Assembly (NCBI GenBank): GCA_049610385.1
Contig: JBMYZL010000016.1
Coordinates: 1-64,000 of the forward strand
DNA from: JBMYZL01 sp049610385
GTDB lineage: Bacteria > Bacteroidota > Bacteroidia > Flavobacteriales_D > Sanyastnellaceae
Length of the DNA stretch: 64,000 bases
Direction: 5' to 3'
Part shown: in pieces, positions 8,919 through 17,423 of the stretch
Position numbering within the stretch: the stretch's first letter is position 1
How the letters are laid out: each line of letters starts with the position of its first letter
The notes under the pieces: generated by a model
The model's database searches: none
What the model was told of the DNA's origin: nothing
Seen by the model: only the letters and a program-made list of their open reading frames with translations
Program-made: the position numbers and the translations under genes

Positions 8919-10061
8919 ATGGACATAGCATTTTGGGAACGGGAAATGGGACTCACAAATTGCGATGTGCTCATTGTGGGCGCCGGAATTGTGGGGCTTT
9001 CAGCGGGAATTGCCTTGCAAAAATCATCTCCCGATTTGCGCATCACCGTCATCGATCGTTCTCCCTTCAGTGACGGGGGCAGCACACGCAATGCTGGATT
9101 TGCATGCTTTGGCTCCCCCCGGGAGTTGCTGGACGATTGTGACGCAAATGGAGAGTTCGAAATGCTGGAAAACGTGCGCCGCCGCTGGAAGGGGCTGCAG
9201 TTGCTTCTTGGGGAATTGGGGTCAGAAAACATTGGCTATCAAGCCACTGGAAGCTTGGAAATCGCACACCGGGGTTCCTGGGGCGATTGCCCAGACACCC
9301 TGTCCGAAGAAATTGATTGGTTGAATGCGAAGTTGGGGGCCATCACCGGGATGAAAAGCACATTTGTCTCCGCCCCAAGCCATATCTTAACTGGACTGAA
9401 TCTGGATTCAATGTCATCCATTTGGTACTCGCCCTTGGAAGGCATGTTGCATTCAGGCCAAATGATGCTTGCCCTCGAACGCCGCGCCGCAGTCGCTGGC
9501 ATTGTGGTTCGCCGAGGACTGAATGTGGAATCCATAGAGCGCAATGCAAATGGAACGGCAACCCTCCGATTGCGCGCGGCTTTCAACGACCAGCCAGAGA
9601 CTTTTTCGGTTTGTCCACCACGAACGTTGCTCGCCATCAATGGATTGACGGCCCAATTTCTTGAAGATGCCGAAGTTGAGCGTGTGCCCAATCAGGTTTT
9701 GGTGACCTCAAGATTGTCTGATGGGCTTCCCAAATGTCCCATCCATGCCGAGAGTGGCTTTGTGTATGCACGGCCCCTGCCTTCTGGTCAAATGCTAATT
9801 GGCGGGGGCCGTCATTGGTTGGGCATTGGCCCGGAGGAGCGAGAAGCCCGGTTGGTGGAATGGTTGCGGCGTGCGGTCCCCAGCACCATGCACACCGAGG
9901 TGGAAATGCGCTGGACGGGCTACTTGGGCGTGGGCCCGAGCAAGCACACACGGGTCGAATCATTGACTCCCTGCCTTTTCGGTGCGTGGCGCTTGGGCGG
10001 GATGGGTGTGGCCACGGGCATGGCCATCGGCCAAGAATTGGCTCGTTTGTCGAGTGAATGA
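8919..10061 (+). CDS. FAD-dependent amine/D-amino-acid oxidase-family oxidoreductase
   Basis: 380 residues from the ATG at 8919; an ATG at 8946 is equally possible. The N-terminal dinucleotide-binding motif (CDVLIVGAGIVGLSAGIAL) is followed by a DAO-type GSTRNAGFACFGS loop, which marks the glycine/D-amino acid oxidase (DadA-like) fold. The C-terminal half carries the family's RPLPSGQMLIGGGRHW and GAWRLGGMGVATGMAIGQ segments, which close over the FAD. It would oxidise an amine or N-methyl substrate; the specificity is not visible. It is divergent from the TPR gene, with only ~37 bp between their starts. The next gene begins 33 bp downstream. Confidence 0.8.
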   Translation: MDIAFWEREMGLTNCDVLIVGAGIVGLSAGIALQKSSPDLRITVIDRSPFSDGGSTRNAGFACFGSPRELLDDCDANGEFEMLENVRRRWKGLQLLLGELGSENIGYQATGSLEIAHRGSWGDCPDTLSEEIDWLNAKLGAITGMKSTFVSAPSHILTGLNLDSMSSIWYSPLEGMLHSGQMMLALERRAAVAGIVVRRGLNVESIERNANGTATLRLRAAFNDQPETFSVCPPRTLLAINGLTAQFLEDAEVERVPNQVLVTSRLSDGLPKCPIHAESGFVYARPLPSGQMLIGGGRHWLGIGPEEREARLVEWLRRAVPSTMHTEVEMRWTGYLGVGPSKHTRVESLTPCLFGAWRLGGMGVATGMAIGQELARLSSE

Positions 10062-10094
10062 AACCTTTTACCGCAGACGTGCGTAAGTGGAGAC

Positions 10095-11570
10095 ATGAAC
10101 TCTCGAATCATGTTTTCTATCCAACCCACATGGAAGTTGCTCACGGTCCTTGGGCTGTGCTGCAGCATCATCAGCACGAGCTTTGCTCAATTTGAAGTCC
10201 GTGCCCTTTCCGGCCCCACTAGCTTCACAGGCGCTATGAGCCAGGAGGATGGCATTTTGACCGGCAGTGCGGGTCGATATGGATCTACAATTGGCATCAC
10301 AGCCGGCATTGAATCGCCCTTGGCATTGGACCTAAACGCCACTTGGGGCGAACTGGGAATCAACACAGCAGAGCTGGCGCGAACACGCGGCCTCTTCAAC
10401 GCCTACAGCGCCGAATTGAAATTGCAAATTCCGCACGCAGAGGACCGAATTCTTTTGCCATGGATCAGTGCCGGATTGTCCATCGTTCGTCAGCAGCAAT
10501 TGTTGGATTTGATGAACAGTGATGGCGTGGCCTATGAGATTTGGGACAACGGTTCCATCTACAACATGGCACAAGATGCACCAGATGCGGCTACCCAGGC
10601 CCAATTGGTGGCCCCTGATTACGTGTATGAAACGGCCACAGACGTGCAACAATCCATCGGAGTGCCGATTCGAGCAGGTTTGGATTTGAATTTGACCAAC
10701 CGCATGCATGTGAGCTTGGCCCTGACAGTCCTCACGGGTGTCGAGGCCTCCATCAATCCTAGAGAAGACTACAACGATTTCTTGACAACCGCTCAAGCCG
10801 GAATTGGAATTCGTTTGGGCAAAAACTACAAGCCGAGCATTCCTGATGAAATCGCGGCATTGCCAAAAGATGCGGATGCAGATGGGGTCAAAGATGTGGA
10901 TGATTATTGCCCTGGGACAGTTGAATCAGCACCCGTAGATCGCCATGGTTGTCCGATCGATTCCGATGGTGACGGTTATGCGGATTATCAGGACCTTGAA
11001 ATCAACAGCCCCCACATTCGGGTGAATGAGAATGGGGTGGCATTGAGTGAAGAAGAATGGGCACAGCGCATCGAAATTGAGAAGAATGCCCAAGTCGATC
11101 CAGCCTATTTTGCCTTGGACTATGAGCGATTGGAATCCGATGATCCTGAGGCGAGCATTTTGACGCCAGAATTGGCAGATGGATTGACACCTGCCGAGGC
11201 CAAGCTCCGCGGGACCATCATGACGGATATCGAATCCACTTCATTGCCCATTCCAGTCATTGCGTCCATTTTGCCCACATACCGGGTCCAAGTGGGCCGT
11301 TATTCGGACAAACTCGACACCAAAATTTTGACGGATATGATGGAACTGGGAATGATCGAACCTCTTTTTGAGTCGGATGGAACCTTCCGTTTTGTAAGCC
11401 AGTCCATGCCCAACGAAAAGGAAGCTCGAGCATTTTTGAGCGAAGCCAAGGCATTGGGTTTTGACGATGCCTTCTTGATCGGAGATTACAATGGCCGAGC
11501 CATTGGTTTGGCCCAAGCCCGTTCCATCGAAGAACAACTCATCGGAACAGATTCGGCAGCTTCAGAATGA
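10095..11570 (+). CDS. outer-membrane barrel protein with thrombospondin type 3 repeats and SPOR-like C-terminus
   Basis: 491 residues. The signal peptide ends near STSFAQ. Residues ~30-250 look like an outer-membrane beta-barrel, with alternating hydrophobic strands and GIGIRLGKNYKP at the end. Two calcium-type Asp repeats follow (DADADGVKDVDDYCP and DSDGDGYADYQD), as in OmpA-family linkers. The usual OmpA peptidoglycan domain is absent; the C-terminus instead has a SPOR-like fold (YRVQVGRYSDKLD ... FRFVSQ ... DDAFLIGDYNGRAI), which in other proteins binds denuded peptidoglycan. Probably an OMP anchored to the cell wall. The SPOR call rests on pattern only. Confidence 0.65.
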   Translation: MNSRIMFSIQPTWKLLTVLGLCCSIISTSFAQFEVRALSGPTSFTGAMSQEDGILTGSAGRYGSTIGITAGIESPLALDLNATWGELGINTAELARTRGLFNAYSAELKLQIPHAEDRILLPWISAGLSIVRQQQLLDLMNSDGVAYEIWDNGSIYNMAQDAPDAATQAQLVAPDYVYETATDVQQSIGVPIRAGLDLNLTNRMHVSLALTVLTGVEASINPREDYNDFLTTAQAGIGIRLGKNYKPSIPDEIAALPKDADADGVKDVDDYCPGTVESAPVDRHGCPIDSDGDGYADYQDLEINSPHIRVNENGVALSEEEWAQRIEIEKNAQVDPAYFALDYERLESDDPEASILTPELADGLTPAEAKLRGTIMTDIESTSLPIPVIASILPTYRVQVGRYSDKLDTKILTDMMELGMIEPLFESDGTFRFVSQSMPNEKEARAFLSEAKALGFDDAFLIGDYNGRAIGLAQARSIEEQLIGTDSAASE

Positions 11571-11640
11571 GCCCACCAGGAAAAGGAACTTCACACGATA
11601 CGCAACTCACACACAACTAGGGGACCAATCTGACCAGATG

Positions 11641-13272
11641 TCACGTTCCATCACTTGAACCAGCGGCCGATGTTCCACCGAGAGCATCGGCCGGCTTGTT
11701 TTTCTCTCGGACCAACGCATCCACAATGGCGCAAGCCACCCGGGTCCCATCCAAGGCAGCCGACAAAATGCCTCCAGCATACCCCGCTCCTTCCCCACAT
11801 GGATACAGCCCAGAAATGTCGGGATGTTCAAGCGACTTCGAATCTCGAGGAATTCGGACCGGACTGCTGGTTCGCGACTCCGGGGCAACCAAGACCGCAT
11901 CTGGGTGCAGAAAACCCTTCATGCGTCGACCGAACGTTTGAAAGCCCTCTGCCAAAGCTTGACAGATAAATTCTGGCAAAACCTCCCACAAATTCACAGA
12001 CACCACACCCGGCACATAGCTGGTCGCTGGTAAAGATTCGGAACGTCGCTTTTGCAGGAAATCGTTGAGCCGTTGGGCTGGGGCGCATTGGGTTTGGCCC
12101 GCCGCGAGCCATGCCTTGCGTTCGATGTGGGCCTGAAAGTCCATCGCACCCAATGGCCCATCAAATCCGTTCTCTTCCCAATCCTGTGGATTCAATTGCA
12201 CCACAATCCCTGAATTTGCAAAAGGGTTGTTGCGCTTTGAAGGCGACCAGCCATTCGTGACAATTTCCTCCTGATTTGTAGCGCATGGCGCTATGATGCC
12301 ACCTGGGCACATGCAAAAACTGTGCACCCCACGACCATCCGCCTGACACACCAAAGCATACGAAGCCGCTGGCAGAACCTCCCCGCGAGGTTCGCCATGG
12401 TATTGGATGGAATCGATCAAATCCTGTGGATGTTCAACCCGAACCCCCAAGGCGAATGGTTTGGCCTCAAGTGCCCACCCTTGCCGGTGCATCCAACGGA
12501 ATACATCTCGGGCACCATGGCCTGTGGCCAACACCACAGCCAAGCCCTTTTTTCTTTCTATTTGATTTGACTTTAAATCTTGATAAACAACATTTTGAAA
12601 TCCTCCAGATGAATCTAATTCAATGTTCTCAATTCTGTGGCGGAAGTGGAACTCAGCACCAGCTTCAAGCAAGGCCTTCCGCATGGATTCAATGATGCCT
12701 GGCAATTTATTGGTCCCCACATGGGGATGGGCTTCCACCAAAATTTCAGGTGAAGCCCCATGGGCAACGAGGGTTCTGAGTGCCGCTTGAACATCTCCAC
12801 GTTTTTTCGATCGCGTATACAATTTCCCATCGCTGTATGTGCCTGCTCCTCCCTCACCAAAACTGTAATTGCTGTCCGGATTTACCCGGTGGGAACGGGT
12901 GATGGAAACCAAATCCCTTCTGCGATCCCGAACTTGCCCTCCCCTTTCAAAAATGACTGGCCGAATGCCGGATTCTACCAACCGCAAGGCGGCATACAAT
13001 CCCGCGGGTCCAGCGCCTACGACAATCACCTCAGGGGAATCCGCTTTCAACTTGGGCAATTCTGAGGCAGGCTTTTCCTCTGTTTCCAAGACTTCTCCAG
13101 GCTTCGCGTAAGCCACCGTCAGAACGGCCATTACGGGTTTTCGCCGCGCATCCCAGGATCGGCGAATCACCCGCCAATCTCCGACACTTCCCCCCACCGA
13201 TTGGCGCAAAACGCTCAGGACTTCTTCGTCATGAGCTCCAGGGCGGACATGGATTGAAATTTTCTTCACCCG
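11641..13272 (-). CDS. FAD-dependent dehydrogenase (COG2509-like)
   Basis: 543 residues from a GTG at 13272. A ~90-residue N-terminal domain precedes a Rossmann FAD site (EVIVVGAGPAGLYAALRLVE) with the adenine-side Glu in VIFERGGQVRDRRRD. A second nucleotide-side motif (VLATGHGARDVF) and the C-terminal FAD signature (ISGLYPCGEGAGYAGGILSA) follow. This order matches the uncharacterised COG2509 flavoprotein dehydrogenases. A TTG six codons upstream (13290) also opens the frame, but it lies inside a perfect TATCTTTG promoter box, so translation should begin at the GTG. The physiological substrate of the family is unknown. Confidence 0.8.
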   Translation of the reverse strand, partial: RVKKISIHVRPGAHDEEVLSVLRQSVGGSVGDWRVIRRSWDARRKPVMAVLTVAYAKPGEVLETEEKPASELPKLKADSPEVIVVGAGPAGLYAALRLVESGIRPVIFERGGQVRDRRRDLVSITRSHRVNPDSNYSFGEGGAGTYSDGKLYTRSKKRGDVQAALRTLVAHGASPEILVEAHPHVGTNKLPGIIESMRKALLEAGAEFHFRHRIENIELDSSGGFQNVVYQDLKSNQIERKKGLAVVLATGHGARDVFRWMHRQGWALEAKPFALGVRVEHPQDLIDSIQYHGEPRGEVLPAASYALVCQADGRGVHSFCMCPGGIIAPCATNQEEIVTNGWSPSKRNNPFANSGIVVQLNPQDWEENGFDGPLGAMDFQAHIERKAWLAAGQTQCAPAQRLNDFLQKRRSESLPATSYVPGVVSVNLWEVLPEFICQALAEGFQTFGRRMKGFLHPDAVLVAPESRTSSPVRIPRDSKSLEHPDISGLYPCGEGAGYAGGILSAALDGTRVACAIVDALVREKNKPADALGGTSAAGSSDGT

Positions 13273-13287
13273 ATTTGAATTCCAGCC

Positions 13288-13295
13288 CAAAGATA
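13288..13295 (-). promoter_or_regulatory. -7 promoter element deciding the flavoprotein start
   Basis: TATCTTTG (minus strand) matches TAnnTTTG fully and overlaps the TTG at 13290. That TTG therefore cannot be the start of a transcript made from this promoter; the GTG at 13272 lies 15 nt downstream. Confidence 0.5.
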
Positions 13296-13360
13296 CTGAG
13301 GGACATCCTGCTCAGGCTTCAAGATCTGCATCCCAGCGATGCGCAAGAACGGGGATGATT

Positions 13361-13368
13361 TACCTTCG
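13361..13368 (+). promoter_or_regulatory. candidate -7 element of the E1 dehydrogenase gene
   Basis: TACCTTCG matches seven of eight TAnnTTTG positions and ends 7 nt before the ATG at 13376. This would give an almost leaderless transcript and disfavours the in-frame ATG at 13355. Confidence 0.35.
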
Positions 13369-13375
13369 CAGCGAG

Positions 13376-15403
13376 ATGGACGTCCAGTTTCCCCACAACC
13401 CCATGCAGTTTGATCGTCAATCGCTCAGCGATGAGGAGATCTGTGATTTGTACAAACAGCTGCTTTTGCCCCGCATGATTGAGGAGAAAATGCTCAGTCA
13501 ACTTCGGCAAGGCAACATCAGCAAATGGTTCAGCGGCATGGGGCAAGAGGCCATTTCGGTCGGTTCGGCAGCGGCACTGGCAGCCGATGAGTTCATCTTG
13601 CCGATGCATCGAAACCTCGGGATTTTCACGACACGTGGCATGGGTCTGGATCGACTCTTCTCTCAATTCCAAGGCAAGGCCAATGGGTTCACCCAAGGCC
13701 GAGATCGATCATTCCATTTTGGCTCTCGAGCCCACCACATTGTGGGGATGATTTCACATTTGGGGCCACAACTCGGCCTTGCTGATGGCATCGCTCTGGC
13801 GAACAAGCTGGATGCAAACGGCAAGGCGACCTTGGTTTTCACCGGGGACGGCGGCGCTTCGGAAGGTGATTTTCATGAGGCCATCAATGTCGCCGCAGTG
13901 TGGCAATTGCCGGTCATCATTTGCATTGAAAACAATGCTTGGGGACTGAGCACACCCTCCGAGGAACAGTTCCGCTGCGAACACTTCACGGACAAAGCCA
14001 TTGGTTATGGAATCCCTTCAGCAGATGCACGCCAGGTCGATGGCAACGATGTACTCGCCGTCTATCATGCCATCCACCAAGCGGCCCAGGACGTTCGCCA
14101 AGCACCGAGGCCCATTTTGATTGAATTCAAAACCTTCCGGATGCGTGGTCATGAAGAGGCCTCCGGCACAAAGTACTATCCCGAAGGCTTGATTGAGAAA
14201 TATGCTGCAATCGATCCTGTGGAACGTTTCGAACGGTGGGGCCTCGAACAAAATCTCTGGACCGAATCGTTCATCGAATCATGCCGTTCCGAGCACAAGG
14301 CCACCATCACCCTGGGATTGAAAGCCGCTGCTGCCGAGCCAGACATTGAACCCTCCATGGATCGCGAATTGGCCGATCGGTATGCCCCATTTGACAGCAA
14401 TCGTTCCAGCCTGCCGCTGGCACCGATGGAAATCGGAAAGCGAGAAGTTCGGTTCATTGATGCCATTCAAGAAGGTTTGGGTCAAGCCATGGAACGACAC
14501 CCTGACCTCATATTGATGGGACAAGACATTTCCGATTATGGCGGTGTTTTCAAAGTTACTGAAGGGTTTGTGGAGCGCTTCGGAAAGGATCGCGTGCGCA
14601 ACACCCCGTTGTGTGAGTCTGCAATTGTCGGAACGGCTCTGGGACTTTCGATTGCTGGACGCAAGGCCATGATGGAAATGCAATTCAGTGATTTTGTGAC
14701 TTGTGGTTTCAACCAAATCGTCAACAATTTGGCCAAAATCCATTGGCGCTGGGGGCAAAAAGCAGATGTTGTTATCCGGATGCCGACGGGTGGAAATGTG
14801 ACCGCGGGACCTTTCCACAGCCAGTCCACCGAAGCCTGGTTTTTTCATGTCCCAGGACTCAAAATCGCCTATCCATCAACACCAGCAGATGCCAAGGGTT
14901 TGCTCCTCGAATCCTTCGAAGACCCCAACCCCGTGCTGTTCTTCGAACACAAATTCTTGTATCGATCGCTCAGCGGCTTCGTGGACGAAGAACCGTATCG
15001 GATTCCATTTGGCCAAGCCCGCACGGTTCGCACAGGAGAAGACGTCACGCTGATCACCTATGGCCTTGGGGTGCAATGGGCCGAATCCATTTTGGACCGC
15101 CATCCCGAATGGTCAGTGGAACTCATCGACCTTCGAACGCTTCAGCCTTGGGATTGCGATGCCGTCATGACGAGTGTATGCAAAACCGGAAAAGCCCTGA
15201 TTTTACATGAGGACACACTGACCGGAGGAATTGGGGCTGAAATCAGCACCTGCATTCACGAACGCTGCTGGCAATCCCTAGACGCGCCAGTCGCTCGGGT
15301 CGCTTCGCTGGACACCGCATATCCCTTCGCCGGAGGACTCGAAGAGCAATTCCTTCCGGAGAACCGATTGGAGCCTGCCTTGCGGGATTTGTTGGCCAAA
15401 TGA
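13376..15403 (+). CDS. 2-oxoacid dehydrogenase E1, fused alpha and beta subunits
   Basis: 675 residues. The first ~330 are an E1-alpha thiamine-pyrophosphate domain: GMGQEAISVGSAAAL, then the TPP/Mg motif GDGGASEGDFHEAIN with ENNAWG, and the loop RMRGHEEASGTKYY. The remainder is E1-beta: MGQDISDYGGVFKVTEG, TPLCESAIVGTALGLSIAG, and the C-terminal transketolase domain with LIDLRTLQPWD and HEDTLTGGIGAEIS. Fused E1 of this type is common in Bacteroidota and acts with E2 and E3 on branched-chain 2-oxoacids (or pyruvate), giving acyl-CoA for branched fatty acids. No E2 or E3 gene lies in the window. ATGs at 13355 and 13403 are alternative starts. Confidence 0.88.
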   Translation: MDVQFPHNPMQFDRQSLSDEEICDLYKQLLLPRMIEEKMLSQLRQGNISKWFSGMGQEAISVGSAAALAADEFILPMHRNLGIFTTRGMGLDRLFSQFQGKANGFTQGRDRSFHFGSRAHHIVGMISHLGPQLGLADGIALANKLDANGKATLVFTGDGGASEGDFHEAINVAAVWQLPVIICIENNAWGLSTPSEEQFRCEHFTDKAIGYGIPSADARQVDGNDVLAVYHAIHQAAQDVRQAPRPILIEFKTFRMRGHEEASGTKYYPEGLIEKYAAIDPVERFERWGLEQNLWTESFIESCRSEHKATITLGLKAAAAEPDIEPSMDRELADRYAPFDSNRSSLPLAPMEIGKREVRFIDAIQEGLGQAMERHPDLILMGQDISDYGGVFKVTEGFVERFGKDRVRNTPLCESAIVGTALGLSIAGRKAMMEMQFSDFVTCGFNQIVNNLAKIHWRWGQKADVVIRMPTGGNVTAGPFHSQSTEAWFFHVPGLKIAYPSTPADAKGLLLESFEDPNPVLFFEHKFLYRSLSGFVDEEPYRIPFGQARTVRTGEDVTLITYGLGVQWAESILDRHPEWSVELIDLRTLQPWDCDAVMTSVCKTGKALILHEDTLTGGIGAEISTCIHERCWQSLDAPVARVASLDTAYPFAGGLEEQFLPENRLEPALRDLLAK

Positions 15404-15587
15404 GCGCCAATTCAAGGTACAAACGACTGATTTCTGGTCTTGAAGCCCAAATTCACGATTACAAATTGGCGATTGCCGTTTGACTTTCCACTCTTCTTCG
15501 CCTACATTGGTCAAGTTCGAAGTGACCCGCATCTAAGATCAGAGGCAGGTGAGCAGGCCGTTTCAACGCATACGGAATCTCTACATC

Positions 15588-15905
15588 ATGCCACAAAATC
15601 CCTTGCAAATTCGGGCCGCTGTCCATTCCTTGTTCAACCATGTTGTAGAGGAGTGTTTTGAATTCATGCTTCGCCACCCAGAATACGAATCCGAGGCCCA
15701 AACCATCATTGCAGAATCCAGTTTGGCCATTCGTGATTTGGCGACCCAAATCGACAATTGTTTGCGGCAAGGCGACTCCCTTTCCGCCCGAAATCAGGAA
15801 GCAATCCTGCAACACATCGCCGAAGCGGCACAAGAACAATCTTTGTCTTTGCTGCGGATGTTACAAGGGCTTCAAAATTTGGTTGGAATCCACCCCATGG
15901 GATAA
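15588..15905 (+). CDS. small helical protein of unknown function
   Basis: 105 residues starting MPQNPLQIRAAVHSLFNH. It is predicted all-helical, with heptad-like Leu/Ile spacing, many Gln/Glu, two Cys, no signal peptide and no membrane segment. I recognise no family. It sits alone on the plus strand after the E1 gene, with 184 bp of upstream sequence in which I see no other gene. It converges on the membrane TPR gene at 15935, 29 bp away. The reading frame is open further upstream (to 15549), but the peptide there looks non-native. Confidence 0.5.
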   Translation: MPQNPLQIRAAVHSLFNHVVEECFEFMLRHPEYESEAQTIIAESSLAIRDLATQIDNCLRQGDSLSARNQEAILQHIAEAAQEQSLSLLRMLQGLQNLVGIHPMG

Positions 15906-15934
15906 ATGGAACCCATTCCCGATGGCCCACCACA

Positions 15935-16480
15935 TCAGCGGGCTCTCGCCATACGCTGCTGGGGGTTTTTGATGGCTTGCTCAACCATTTTGATGTCCTT
16001 TTTCAACATCCCCTTCTCGTCCAATCGCTTGCATTCATTAAGCAACGCCATGGCCTCTTGACGACGACGTTTGGCCGAGGCTACCACGGCAAGGTTGAGC
16101 TTGGCTGCCGCTTTGTCATGATTTTGCTTCAGCCCCAACGCAAGTGATTGCTTGATGAGCTTTTCCGCTTCGTTCATGTTTTGCTCCATTTGCATGCTGC
16201 CAGACAAAAAGTAATAGTACGCCCGTCGTCTGGGCCAGAGGTGATTGGGGTTGATGCGATCAAGCCAAATGCGGGCCTCATCCATCTTCTGGGTTCGCAG
16301 TTGGGCAAAGGCCATGATCAGTCGAATGCTTTGCAAGGCGACAAGAACCAAAAGGACCGTCACCAAAATCATCCCGACCCCGGCTCCGGTCTGGCCCTTG
16401 GTCATCAGTTGAATGGCATAAGCCAGGGAACCGGCGGCCGCCAATATCTTGACAATTCTCGTGTCGATGCGCTTCAACAT
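15935..16480 (-). CDS. inner-membrane protein with TPR-like tail
   Basis: 181 residues. Two predicted membrane helices near the N-terminus (VKILAAAGSLAYAIQLM and GVGMILVTVLLVLVALQSIRL) are followed by a basic, helical cytoplasmic region with TPR-like spacing (ARIWLDRINPNHLWPRRRAYYYFLSG, AEKLIKQSLALGL, AAAKLNLAVVASAK). I recognise no named family; comparable two-helix TPR proteins occur as hypotheticals in Bacteroidota. It is transcribed divergently from ytxJ through a 36-bp gap that holds promoter boxes for both genes. Confidence 0.6.
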   Translation of the reverse strand: MLKRIDTRIVKILAAAGSLAYAIQLMTKGQTGAGVGMILVTVLLVLVALQSIRLIMAFAQLRTQKMDEARIWLDRINPNHLWPRRRAYYYFLSGSMQMEQNMNEAEKLIKQSLALGLKQNHDKAAAKLNLAVVASAKRRRQEAMALLNECKRLDEKGMLKKDIKMVEQAIKNPQQRMARAR

Positions 16481-16486
16481 GGTTTC

Positions 16487-16494
16487 TATTTTTG
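16487..16494 (+). promoter_or_regulatory. -7 promoter element of ytxJ
   Basis: TATTTTTG is a full match to TAnnTTTG, 22 nt before the ytxJ ATG at 16517. It lies face to face with the divergent box at 16500-16507. Confidence 0.5.
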
Positions 16495-16499
16495 CATTG

Positions 16500-16507
16500 C
16501 AAACTTA
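16500..16507 (-). promoter_or_regulatory. -7 promoter element of the divergent membrane TPR gene
   Basis: TAAGTTTG on the minus strand is a full TAnnTTTG match, 19 nt before the ATG at 16480. Transcription from it would cross the ytxJ promoter box. Confidence 0.5.
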
Positions 16508-16516
16508 CCGCTTGAA

Positions 16517-16846
16517 ATGAATTGGAACTACCTGACCTCCTCCGAGGAATTGCACAAGGCTTTGAAAGCTTCAAATTCTGATGCCATTGTCCTCTTCAAG
16601 CACAGCACCCGTTGCCCCACCAGTTCCATGGCGCTTCGCCTGACAGAAAGCACCTGGTGCCTTCCAGCGAACATCCAAGCCTACTTCTTGGATTTGATTG
16701 CCCACCGTGACATCAGTGGAGAAATTGAGCACGTTTTGGGGGTAAAACACGAATCGCCACAAATGATTTTGGTCCGAAACAGAAAGGCTGTGCACCATGC
16801 CAGTCACCACCAAATCGATCCAACCCACCTCCTGTCTTACCTTTGA
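16517..16846 (+). CDS. ytxJ: bacillithiol-system redox protein YtxJ
   Basis: 109 residues with a thioredoxin-like fold. The single redox Cys lies in FKHSTRCPTSSMALR, the monothiol-type CPxS motif characteristic of YtxJ/bacilliredoxin-like proteins, and the cis-Pro loop is ESPQMILVRN. The family is thought to act on protein-bacillithiol disulfides. The presence of bshC at 33816-35387 supports a bacillithiol-producing cell. It heads a tight operon with the pRiA4b-like gene (15 bp gap), miaA and the mutS2-like gene. The start follows a TATTTTTG promoter box. Confidence 0.85.
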   Translation: MNWNYLTSSEELHKALKASNSDAIVLFKHSTRCPTSSMALRLTESTWCLPANIQAYFLDLIAHRDISGEIEHVLGVKHESPQMILVRNRKAVHHASHHQIDPTHLLSYL

Positions 16847-16861
16847 CCGACACGAAAGCAG

Positions 16862-17416
16862 ATGGGGAAAATTCTCAAACTCCGGGTCATTCTCGACGCA
16901 GAAGATGATGTGTTTCGCGACATTGAAATTGCCGTGGATGCCCCTTTGGTGCATTTGCATGCGGCCACGTTGGATGCTTTCGGGTGGGAAGGCATGGAAT
17001 TGGCCTCCTTTTACAAAAGCAATGATCAGTGGGATCGAGGAGAGGAGATTCCATTGATGGCAATGCCCGATGGTCCTGGAACCATCGACATGGAATCGAT
17101 GCGGGTGGCAGACTTGTTGCCTGACCCGGGTGCCAAAGCGGTCTATGTTTATGATTTCTTGCGCATGTGGTGCTTTTATGTTGAGCCCGTGGCCTGGATT
17201 GAACCCGAAGAAAACGCCGGATACCCGCGATTGGTGATGGAGTTCGGTCAGCCACCAGCTCCAGAAAGCCGGGCCCCTGAGGGTGTCAGTGATGCAGATT
17301 TTTTGGCCGCATTGGGCATGGACGAGGGCCCCGGTTCACATGGCCATTCAACCGGAGACGACGAAAGCGAGGGACCAGAATTCACCAACCTTGACGACCT
17401 CGACGACATCTACTGA
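16862..17416 (+). CDS. IS1096 TnpR-like / plasmid pRiA4b ORF-3 family protein
   Basis: 184 residues. The N-terminal ~130 residues match the pRiA4b ORF-3-like fold (LKLRVILDAEDDVFRDIEIAV, LHAATLDAFGWEGMELASFY, VYVYDFLRMWCFYVEP). The last ~45 residues are acidic and low complexity (GDDESEGPEFTNLDDLDDIY), as is usual in Bacteroidota members. Despite the family name there is no transposase or inverted repeat nearby, and the gene lies in an operon between ytxJ and miaA. It is thus a resident gene of unknown function, not a mobile element. Confidence 0.75.
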   Translation: MGKILKLRVILDAEDDVFRDIEIAVDAPLVHLHAATLDAFGWEGMELASFYKSNDQWDRGEEIPLMAMPDGPGTIDMESMRVADLLPDPGAKAVYVYDFLRMWCFYVEPVAWIEPEENAGYPRLVMEFGQPPAPESRAPEGVSDADFLAALGMDEGPGSHGHSTGDDESEGPEFTNLDDLDDIY

Positions 17417-17423
17417 TTGGCAA

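Noticed and set aside
13272..13290. TTG start at 13290 for the COG2509-like flavoprotein
   Set aside because: The TTG is part of a perfect TATCTTTG -7 box; the GTG at 13272 fits the promoter better.
16862..17416. A mobile element suggested by the IS1096/pRiA4b family name
   Set aside because: No transposase, inverted repeats or target duplication; the gene is embedded in a tight operon.
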